Below, in pieces: positions 1 through 5,485 of a stretch of DNA of 5,485 nt; the stretch's first letter is position 1, and the number at the start of each line of letters is the position of its first letter. The position numbers and the translations under genes are program-made. Under the pieces are notes generated by a model, which saw only the letters and a program-made list of their open reading frames with translations, made no database searches and had not been told where the DNA came from. Source of the DNA: Gammaproteobacteria bacterium (GTDB lineage Bacteria; Aquificota; Aquificia; Aquificales; QOAS01). The DNA lies in NCBI GenBank assembly GCA_003972855.1, contig QOAS01000059.1:1-5485 (forward strand), read 5' to 3'.

Positions 1-2
1 CA

Positions 3-1601
3 GATTTTCTTAAAGAATTTATTGAATCAGCCATTTTTAAAGAGGGGCTTATTTACAGGGGTAGGTATATAGTCAATTGGTGTCCCAAAGACCAAACCGC
101 CCTTTCCGACCTTGAGGTGGAACACGAAGAGGAGAGAGGAAAACTTTGGTATATAAGGTATCCCGTAGTGGACGAAAACGGAAAGGAAACGGGTGAATAT
201 ATAACCGTAGCGACCACCCGTCCCGAAACCCTATTGGGAGATACCGCGGTAGCGGTTCACCCCGAAGACCCCCGTTACAAACACCTCGTAGGAAAGAAAC
301 TAAAACTTCCCCTCGTGGAGTGGAAGCGTTACGACCTTGAAGGTAACGAGGTGGAAAACCTTATACCCGTAATTGCGGACAAAGCGGTTAAGATGGACTT
401 CGGAACCGGTGCGGTCAAAGTTACCCCCGCCCACGACCCCAACGACTTTGAAATAGGAAAAAGGCACAACCTACCTATGGTTGCGGTTATGGATGAAACC
501 GCCCATATGAACGAGAATGCGGGGGAATTCCAAGGATTGGAACGCTTTGAAGCCCGTCAAAAGATTGTGGAAAAATTGAAAGAACTCGGACTTTTGGAGA
601 AGGAAGAGGAGATAGTCCACTCGGTAGGTCACTGCTACCGTTGTAAAACCGTTGTAGAGCCTATGGTGTCACTCCAATGGTTTGTAAAAACTTCCGACGA
701 TAGGATTAGGAAACCCGCAACCGAAGTGGTTGAAAAAGAGGTTATAAAATTCGTTCCCGAATTTTGGAAAAAACACTACCTCCATTGGATGTATAACCTA
801 AGGGATTGGTGTATTTCCCGCCAGATTTGGTGGGGACACCGCATCCCCGTTTGGTATTGCCAAAAATGTGGAAGCGAAAATGTTTACTCCGAAAGGAGCT
901 TTGAAGATTACTTGGAAAAACTCGTTTTCAATATGTATGCCAACCAAAAAATCGGACAAATATTTTCCACCGAAGAAGTGGTAGACTACCTAAAAAGTCC
1001 CAACTTCGTTCATCCCGAAATGTCCAACGCCCGGTTTTACGAAAAGTTTGTATTCTTACAACCTTTGGAGTTTCTAAAAGATGAAAAACTCTTAAAGGAG
1101 CTTGTGGATAAAACCTTTGTGAGGATACCTTTGCTGAAACAAATAGGGGAAGAAATAGTGGGATTTGTTCCCCACGCGGTTTATATGCTCTACTACAACA
1201 ACCTCGTGGGTGAGCAGTTTTCCGCGGAGGAACTCCACAGGGCTTACAAAGAAAACGAAGACCTCCTTACCTATGTATATGAAAAGGTTTTAAACGGAAT
1301 AAAACGCCAAGAGGTTTTTGAAAATGTGGAAACCTTCAAAGGGTGGCTTGAAACCCATACAATCGGCGAGGGTTGTAAAAATAACAGGATATTTCTCCAA
1401 AAGGTTGGCGACAAATACACCGTCATTCCCGATTTGGTTAAGGAGGTTAAATATTTGGTTCCCCTAAAGTGTGAAAAGTGCGGAAGTTACCACCTAAAGT
1501 GGGAAGAGGACGTTCTCGATACTTGGTTCAGTTCCGCCCTTTGGCCTTTCGGGGTGTTCGGTTTTCCCGAAGTTTCGGTGGAAAAAGAAAGGGAAGGGTA
1601 A
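3..1601 (+). CDS. valS: valyl-tRNA synthetase, N-terminal/editing part; 5' end outside window, ends before the KMSKS half
   Basis: Class I synthetase that charges tRNA-Val with valine and hydrolyses Thr-tRNA-Val in its CP1 editing domain; cytoplasmic. The frame is open from position 3, upstream of the first possible internal start (GTG at 117), so the true start and the HIGH motif lie outside the window. 532 residues are visible. Seen in order: NWCPKDQTALSDLEVE (about 25-40), the editing motifs TTRPETLLGD (71-80) and GTGAVKVTPAHDPNDFEIG (134-152), the GHCYRC knuckle (209-214), RDWCISRQIWWGHRIPVWYC (267-286), and EDVLDTWFSSALWPF (502-516). This order is diagnostic of ValRS over IleRS or LeuRS. 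Two features are odd. About 200 residues separate the Cys pairs CxxC 286-289 and CxxC 490-493. The protein then ends nine residues after FGFPE (VSVEKEREG, TAA), whereas full ValRS continues for several hundred residues through FYPTD, GFDI and KMSKS. No frame downstream carries the remainder. It could be one subunit of a split enzyme or a rearranged, dead copy. Confidence 0.93.
   Translation, partial: DFLKEFIESAIFKEGLIYRGRYIVNWCPKDQTALSDLEVEHEEERGKLWYIRYPVVDENGKETGEYITVATTRPETLLGDTAVAVHPEDPRYKHLVGKKLKLPLVEWKRYDLEGNEVENLIPVIADKAVKMDFGTGAVKVTPAHDPNDFEIGKRHNLPMVAVMDETAHMNENAGEFQGLERFEARQKIVEKLKELGLLEKEEEIVHSVGHCYRCKTVVEPMVSLQWFVKTSDDRIRKPATEVVEKEVIKFVPEFWKKHYLHWMYNLRDWCISRQIWWGHRIPVWYCQKCGSENVYSERSFEDYLEKLVFNMYANQKIGQIFSTEEVVDYLKSPNFVHPEMSNARFYEKFVFLQPLEFLKDEKLLKELVDKTFVRIPLLKQIGEEIVGFVPHAVYMLYYNNLVGEQFSAEELHRAYKENEDLLTYVYEKVLNGIKRQEVFENVETFKGWLETHTIGEGCKNNRIFLQKVGDKYTVIPDLVKEVKYLVPLKCEKCGSYHLKWEEDVLDTWFSSALWPFGVFGFPEVSVEKEREG
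870..1469 (+). other. about 200-residue segment between the zinc-knuckle Cys pairs of ValRS
   Basis: This in-frame stretch lies between WYCQKCG (Cys codons at 858 and 867) and CEKCG (Cys codons at 1470 and 1479). In the usual bacterial enzyme the two CxxC pairs are about 20-30 residues apart, so some 170 residues are extra. The segment is rich in charged and aromatic residues and looks mostly helical (for example SFEDYLEKLVFNMY, EDLLTYVYEKVLNGI). A more beta-like end (RIFLQKVGDKYTVIPDL) follows. I recognise no domain. It is not an intein: it lacks a Cys/Ser splice start, a terminal His-Asn, and LAGLIDADG-type motifs. Codon use looks like that of the flanks, so recent insertion is not evident. 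Confidence 0.7.
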
Positions 1602-1623
1602 TTTTCTCCTTCCTATTTTTCCA
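1579..1623. terminator. candidate bidirectional terminator between convergent valS and smc
   Basis: An imperfect inverted repeat spans both stop codons. The outer arms TGGAAAAA (1579-1586) and TTTTTCCA (1616-1623) pair perfectly. The inner arms GGAAGG (1592-1597) and CCTTCC (1608-1613) pair around a 10-nt loop, separated from the outer stem by a 5/2-nt internal loop. On the plus strand the inner stem is followed by TATTTTT. On the minus strand it is followed by CTTTCTTTTT. A stem plus T-tract in both directions suits convergent genes only 11 bp apart. The inner stem is short, so termination strength is uncertain, especially in a thermophile. Confidence 0.45.
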
Positions 1624-4600
1624 ACTTTGCGGGGTCAAGAAGGTAAACTTCCGAAACTCCTCCCCGAGATGTAACCCCTATTAATTTATCCGCGAGATAC
1701 GCCACGCTTTCGCGGAGTGTTACCACTATAAACTGCGCCTGCTTGGAGTATTCCTTTATAAGTTCCCCCACCTTTACCGCGTTTACCTCGTCCAAGTGGG
1801 CATCTACCTCGTCAAAGTAGTAGAAAGGTGCGGGTTTGTATCTCTGCAAGGCGAATATAAGCGACAGCGCGGCGAGGGTTTTCTCTCCTCCCGACATAGC
1901 CTCAAGGTATTTGACCTCTTTACCGCGGGGTTTGACAAACATATTTATTCCACCCGAGAAAATGTCGTGGGGTTTTTCTATCTCCATGTAAGCCTTACCG
2001 CCGGGCGAAAGAAAGGCAAAGATTTCTTTGAAGTTTTTATTTATCGCGTTAAAGGTCTCTTTAAAAATCCTCTCCTTTTTCTTTTCTATTTCCCCGATAA
2101 AGTCTATAAGGGCTTTCTTTTCCCTTTCAAGGGTTTGGTATTTTTCCCCGTATTCCCTGTAGCGTTTAAAAACCTCCTCGTATTCCTCCTCCGCACGGAA
2201 GTTTACGTTACCCAAAGCGGACAAGCGGTTTTCAATCTCCGCCAAAAGTTTTTTCAAAGAAGAAGTTTCCTCTTTGGGTTCTTCTATAGGCTTGCCACCC
2301 AAGGAGTTTAGGAGGTTTTCCATATTCTCCTTAAGGCGGGTCAGTTCCATAAGCAACTTTTCTCTTTCGCGGGATAGTTTCTCGCCTTTTGCCTCAACAA
2401 GGGCTAAATCTCCTTTTAACTTATCCCTTTCCCCCTTTAAAAGTTCCCTTCTTTCTATCAGTTTTGAAATGTTTTCTCCCGCCTTTTTAAATTCTTCCCT
2501 CACTTGGGCAAGCCTTTGTTCTTTTTCCTCTATAAGGAGTTTAGTCTTTTCTATCTCCCTTTCCTTTTCCTCTATAGCCTTTTGGGTTTCCTCTATTTTA
2601 GCCTTTAGATTTTCCTCCTCTTTCTGAAGGGCTATTAAGGTTTTTTCCAGCTTTTGGATTTCCCCCTTTAGGGTTGAAATCTCTTTTAAAAGTCCGTTTC
2701 GTTGGGTTTTTATCTCCTCCAAACCGCTTTGGGATACCACCTTAAGGTATTCTTCCCTCTTTCGGTTAAGTCTTTCTATCTCCTCTTGGAGGGAAACTAT
2801 TTCCTCCTGTAGGGTGTCTACCTTTTCGTCCTTTTCCTTTAGTTCCTTTTTAAGGTAATTTAGGTATTCCTCTCCTTTGGCAATTCTTTCCTCCACCTTC
2901 TTTAGTTTTTCCAAAGCGTTGGAGTGGTCACTTTCCAACTCTTTAAGTTTCCTCCTCGCGTAGTTTAGCGTTCCCTCTTCCTCCCAGAGTTTCTCCTTAA
3001 GTTTTTCCCTCTCCTTTAGGAGTTTTTCCTCCCTTTTTTCCAAGGCGGTTACTTCTTGTCTTAGCTCCTCTACACGGAATTTTAGAAATCCTTCCCTTAA
3101 AAGGTTTTGGGCTTTTACCGTTCCACCGGTAATGGTTCCACCCTTTTCAAAGAGTTCCCCCTCAAGGGTTACCATTCGGTAGTTCCCTATTCCGAGCCTT
3201 TTGGCGGTTTCAAAGTCTTCCACCAATACGGTGTCTCCGAAAACATATAAAACCGCCTTTTCAAAGTGGGGGTCAAATTCCACCAATTTGTAAACGAAAT
3301 CTATTACACCCCTAACGCGGGGAAGAAAAGTGGGGGGATTTGCCCTTATTCTGTTTAGGGGTATAAAGGTAAGCCTTCCCAAGTTGTGTTCCTTTAAAAG
3401 TCTTATACACCTTTTGGCGGTATCCTCGTTTTCCACAACCACATAGCGGAGTCGGTTTCCACCCGCTATTTCCACCGCGGTAAGGTATTCCTCTTCCCCG
3501 ACCCTTATAAGCTCGGCAACCGTTCCGTAAACGCCTTCCACATTCTTTTTTAAAAACTCAACCGCGTCGTTTCCCGAAATGTGGAGCTGGGCTTCCAATT
3601 TCAAAAGTTCCCTTGAAAGTTCTTCTTTTTTTTCTTTAACCTCTCGGAGTTTTCCGTCTATTTGTTCCAACCTTTCCCTCAAAAGGTGGTAGCTTTTTTC
3701 CTTTTCTTCCGCAAGTTTTTCCCACTTTTGCTTTTCGTAGGAAAAGTTTCCCAAAAATCCCCTTAGGAGTTCACTCTTTTGCTCCTTTAGGCTTTTGAGG
3801 TTTTCCTCCGTTTGGGCTATTTTCCCCTCCAAGGTGTCTATTTCCCTCAAAAGTCCCCTTAAAAGTTTGTCCTTTTTGGCTTCCTCCTCCCTTAGGGTTT
3901 TTAGTTTCTTTTCGCTCTCTTCCAAACCTTTTATTGCACTCCTTAGCTCCTCCTCTAATTTGGAAAGCTCTTTGTCCAACTCCTTTAGTTTTTCTTCAAG
4001 AGGTTTTAGCTCACCTTTAAGGGTTTCTATTTCCTTTTCCACTTTCTCTTTTTGTTGGACTTTTTCGGATAGTTCCCCCTTTAGTTCTTCAAGCAATTTT
4101 TGAAGCTCCCCTTTTTGGTTTGAAAGTTTGGTTAAATTTCCCTTCAAGGTTTCTATCTCCTTTAGCAGATACTCCTCCTCCGATTGGAATTTTCCCAACT
4201 TTTCCCTGTAAGGTTCCAAAAGACTTTCAACCTCTTCTAAATTAGCCTCAACCTGCAACAGTTTTTTTAAAAACTCTTCCTTCTCCTTTTTGTTTTGCTC
4301 CAATCCTTGCTCTTTTCTTTCCAACTCTTCCCGAAGGGCTAAATACCTTTTTCTGTAACGGTGGTATTCCTTGGCGGTAAGTTTTCTCTTTAGCTCCTCC
4401 CGTTCTTGGGATAGCTCCCTGTATTCCAAGAGGGCTTTTTTGTCCCTTTCCAAAACCTTTAACCTCTCCTTTAGTTCGTCTAAAATGAGCTTTAGCTCCT
4501 TTAGTTTTACCTCTACTTCTCCTAATTCCTCCAACGCCTTCTGTTTCTTCTCGTCAAACTCCCCTATTCCCGCTATGTCTTCTATTAATTTGCGTCTCTG

Positions 4601-5089
4601 GATGGGAGTCATTTTGAGGAAGTGAATAATGTCCCCTTGGAGAACCACGTTGTAGGTGTTTTCCGTTATTCCTGCCCTCGTAAGTAGCTCCTTTACATCC
4701 CTTTCCTTAACCGGTTTGCCGTTAATTTTAAACACACTACGACCGTTGGGAAAAACCTTACGGGAAAAGACTATTTCCTCTTCCTCTATCGGGAATGCCC
4801 CCTCGTTTTTAAAGTGAACCTCAACCAAGGCGTAATCCGCCCTTTTATCTCCTTTACTCCATATTAGGTAGGAGAGATTTTTCGCCCTTAAAACTTTGGA
4901 GGAAGCCAACCCCAAAGCGAAACTAATGGCGTCCCCTATGTTGGATTTACCACTCCCGTTGGGACCCACTATGGCAATAAATCCCTCCCCGAGGGGAATT
5001 TCTTTTCTTTTTCTCCCGTAGGATTTAAAGCCTTCTACTACAACTTTTGTTATGTAAGCTTTGGGTTTCTCCGTTAGGTTTTGAACCAT
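1613..5089 (-). CDS. smc: chromosome segregation protein SMC, archaeal-like type
   Basis: ATPase of the SMC condensin complex. It dimerises at its hinge and normally works with ScpA/ScpB to organise and help segregate the chromosome. With ATG at 5089 the product has 1158 residues, normal for prokaryotic SMC and fully intact. The N-terminal head has Walker A GPNGSGKS (42-49), an LRAK arginine-loop region (67-70) and the Q-loop NVVLQGD (Gln151). A coiled coil follows from about 178 to 500. The hinge is roughly 505-660 and ends in the Gly-rich GGTITGG. The return coil runs to about 1000. The C-terminal head has signature MSGGEK (1065-1070), Walker B FYYFDE (1089-1094) and D-loop VDAHLD. The frame stays open to TTG 5158 and ATG 5140, but 5089 is preferred: the head homology starts about 10 residues later, and a TATAAT box lies inside the longer reading. 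No clear Shine-Dalgarno is seen. QRYKPAPFYYFDEVDAHLD resembles archaeal SMC rather than the common bacterial form. Confidence 0.97.
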   Translation of the reverse strand: MVQNLTEKPKAYITKVVVEGFKSYGRKRKEIPLGEGFIAIVGPNGSGKSNIGDAISFALGLASSKVLRAKNLSYLIWSKGDKRADYALVEVHFKNEGAFPIEEEEIVFSRKVFPNGRSVFKINGKPVKERDVKELLTRAGITENTYNVVLQGDIIHFLKMTPIQRRKLIEDIAGIGEFDEKKQKALEELGEVEVKLKELKLILDELKERLKVLERDKKALLEYRELSQEREELKRKLTAKEYHRYRKRYLALREELERKEQGLEQNKKEKEEFLKKLLQVEANLEEVESLLEPYREKLGKFQSEEEYLLKEIETLKGNLTKLSNQKGELQKLLEELKGELSEKVQQKEKVEKEIETLKGELKPLEEKLKELDKELSKLEEELRSAIKGLEESEKKLKTLREEEAKKDKLLRGLLREIDTLEGKIAQTEENLKSLKEQKSELLRGFLGNFSYEKQKWEKLAEEKEKSYHLLRERLEQIDGKLREVKEKKEELSRELLKLEAQLHISGNDAVEFLKKNVEGVYGTVAELIRVGEEEYLTAVEIAGGNRLRYVVVENEDTAKRCIRLLKEHNLGRLTFIPLNRIRANPPTFLPRVRGVIDFVYKLVEFDPHFEKAVLYVFGDTVLVEDFETAKRLGIGNYRMVTLEGELFEKGGTITGGTVKAQNLLREGFLKFRVEELRQEVTALEKREEKLLKEREKLKEKLWEEEGTLNYARRKLKELESDHSNALEKLKKVEERIAKGEEYLNYLKKELKEKDEKVDTLQEEIVSLQEEIERLNRKREEYLKVVSQSGLEEIKTQRNGLLKEISTLKGEIQKLEKTLIALQKEEENLKAKIEETQKAIEEKEREIEKTKLLIEEKEQRLAQVREEFKKAGENISKLIERRELLKGERDKLKGDLALVEAKGEKLSREREKLLMELTRLKENMENLLNSLGGKPIEEPKEETSSLKKLLAEIENRLSALGNVNFRAEEEYEEVFKRYREYGEKYQTLEREKKALIDFIGEIEKKKERIFKETFNAINKNFKEIFAFLSPGGKAYMEIEKPHDIFSGGINMFVKPRGKEVKYLEAMSGGEKTLAALSLIFALQRYKPAPFYYFDEVDAHLDEVNAVKVGELIKEYSKQAQFIVVTLRESVAYLADKLIGVTSRGGVSEVYLLDPAKLEK

Positions 5090-5122
5090 TTTTACAAATA
5101 AGATATAGATTAGTTGCAAAGA

Positions 5123-5151
5123 ATTATATTTTTCCACCATTGTGGTTGATA
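5123..5151 (-). promoter_or_regulatory. predicted smc promoter
   Basis: Read on the minus strand, a perfect TATAAT -10 box lies at 5128-5123. A weak -35 match, TATCAA, lies at 5151-5146 with a 17-bp spacer. The expected start near 5116 would give a leader of about 27 nt before the ATG at 5089. The box falls inside the reading frame if smc began at 5140 or 5158, which favours the downstream start. The -35 element is poor, so this is a sequence-level prediction. Confidence 0.5.
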
Positions 5152-5175
5152 ATTTCAAACTTTATTTGCTAAAAT
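5146..5175 (+). promoter_or_regulatory. predicted cmr1 promoter, extended -10
   Basis: The elements are TTGATA (5146-5151, five of six matches to the sigma-70 -35 consensus), an 18-bp spacer, and TAAAAT (5170-5175, five of six to the -10). A TG at 5167-5168 is correctly placed for an extended -10. Transcription would begin near 5182, only about six nucleotides before the ATG at 5188. That leaves no room for a Shine-Dalgarno and predicts an almost leaderless mRNA. The -35 hexamer is the exact reverse complement of the proposed smc -35. Confidence 0.5.
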
Positions 5176-5187
5176 TGTTATCCGCTA

Positions 5188-5485
5188 ATGGCAAAAATAC
5201 CCGTAGAGGTAACCTTTGAAACTATAACCCCTTTGTGGACGGGTAATGCGTGGGGAGAAATGAACGAAATTCGCCCCTCCGCACTTATAGGAAATCTAGG
5301 TTTTTGGTTTGAGGTTTTGATGTATTTTGGAGGGGTATTGGAGGAAAAGTATTTTGATAGGGAGAAAGGAAGGTTTGAAAAGGAATTAGATTACAAAGAG
5401 TTTAGAAAAAACTTTTGGAAAGAAAAGATAATTCCATAGAAACTCAATTGCAAATATTGGCAGAAGAATTTAAAATTCCTATTTC
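5188..5485 (+). CDS. cmr1: type III-B CRISPR RAMP protein Cmr1, N-terminal part; frameshifted and cut by window end
   Basis: Cmr1 is a Cas7-like RAMP subunit near the 3' end of the crRNA in the Cmr effector complex (type III-B), which targets RNA from invading elements. Recognition rests on the N-terminus: a first strand VEVTFETITPLWTG, then NEIRPSALIGNLGFWFEVL and a GG turn. This matches the Cmr1 pattern TPLWTG...IRP..LIG.LR.WWE.L, with Gly where many homologues have Arg. The ATG at 5188 is the only usable start, because an in-frame TAA lies at 5170. There is no Shine-Dalgarno, consistent with a leaderless mRNA. The zero frame stops at TAG 5437-5439 after 83 codons. From the A-run at 5406-5411, the -1 frame reads LLERKDNSIETQLQILAEEF and on to the window end, which looks like the natural continuation. 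So the gene probably goes on, with either an indel (sequencing or real) or a programmed shift. Full Cmr1 is several hundred residues long. A generic RAMP protein is the main alternative. Confidence 0.78.
5406..5412 (+). other. A AAA AAC heptamer at the cmr1 frame change
   Basis: The heptamer is phased exactly as X XXY YYZ relative to the zero frame (agA AAA AAC). A -1 slip of both tRNAs here would make CTT at 5412 the next codon, which is the frame that reads on to the window end without a stop. The six-A run is equally a place where one base could have been lost by mutation or homopolymer miscalling: seven A's would restore one continuous frame. Confidence 0.55.

Noticed and set aside
870..1469. 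Intein or homing endonuclease in valS
   Set aside because: There is no Cys/Ser at an N-splice junction, no terminal His-Asn followed by Cys/Ser/Thr, and no LAGLIDADG or HNH-type motif.
1571..1680. Hidden continuation of valS in another plus frame
   Set aside because: Both alternative frames after 1571 were read through. Neither has FYPTD-, GFDI- or KMSKS-like sequence, so a single indel does not explain the missing half.
1478..1684. 68-codon plus-strand reading frame overlapping the valS end
   Set aside because: It is out of frame with valS, shows no ValRS continuation motifs, and runs into the antisense of smc. It is a shadow and not evidence of a simple frameshift in valS.
1796..2311. 171-codon plus-strand reading frame inside smc
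   Set aside because: It is antisense to the conserved SMC C-terminal head and coil. Its Phe/Leu/Val-rich composition follows from the purine-rich smc coding strand, and there is no start signal or recognisable family.
2274..2627. 117-codon Ser/Phe-rich plus-strand frame
   Set aside because: It is a mirror of the Glu/Lys-rich coiled coil of smc. The Ser/Phe repetition is the expected complement of GAA/AAG/GAG codons.
3795..4103. 102-codon Ser/Phe-rich plus-strand frame
   Set aside because: It is an antisense shadow of the N-terminal coiled coil of smc, with the same composition artefact.
1983..4580. Apparent low-complexity or repeat DNA rich in TTT, CCT and TTCC
   Set aside because: This is the complement of heptad coiled-coil codons for Glu, Lys and Leu in smc. 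No exact tandem repeat unit or array spacing was seen.
4371..4625. 84-codon Ser-rich plus-strand frame
   Set aside because: It is an antisense shadow of the start of the smc coiled coil, and no independent gene signal is seen.
5090..5158. Longer smc start (TTG 5158 or ATG 5140)
   Set aside because: The extra residues resemble translated A+T-rich intergenic DNA, contain the TATAAT box, and precede the region where SMC homology normally begins.

Overview
The window looks like chromosomal DNA from a thermophilic bacterium, most plausibly of the Aquificales (Aquificota). The reasons are proteins rich in Glu and Lys, purine-rich coding strands, moderate G+C, frequent AGG/AGA and ATA codons, and an SMC protein of archaeal type. 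An archaeal-like SMC of about this length is known in Aquifex. The taxonomic call is an inference from these traits and not from any search.

Layout. (1) Positions 1-1601, plus strand: most of the first half of a valyl-tRNA synthetase gene (valS). Its 5' end lies outside the window. Inside the window it stops right after the conserved DTWFSS / W-P-F / PE segment. It therefore lacks the KMSKS half of the catalytic domain, the anticodon-binding domain and the C-terminal arm. It also carries about 200 residues between two Cys-x-x-Cys pairs that are normally only some 20-30 residues apart. (2) Positions 1579-1623: an 11-bp gap between convergent stop codons, spanned by an imperfect hairpin that could end transcription both ways. 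(3) Positions 1613-5089, minus strand: a complete smc gene of 1158 codons with both ATPase half-heads, two long coiled coils and a hinge. (4) Positions 5090-5187: a short divergent control region whose two predicted promoters share the same -35 hexamer back to back. (5) Positions 5188-5485, plus strand: the beginning of cmr1, a RAMP (repeat-associated mysterious protein) subunit of a type III-B CRISPR-Cas complex. It is interrupted by a -1 frameshift at an A-run and cut by the window end.

The three genes act in separate processes: aminoacylation, chromosome organisation and RNA-guided defence. Nothing here links valS functionally to the others. The smc/cmr1 pair is linked at least by a shared intergenic promoter region.

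The best leads are the apparent split or truncation of valS, the large insertion inside its zinc-knuckle region, and the cmr1 frame change at a canonical A AAA AAC heptamer. No tRNA, rRNA, CRISPR repeat, IS element or transposase was seen. Apart from the 98-bp smc-cmr1 gap and the 11-bp valS-smc gap, the whole window is coding.
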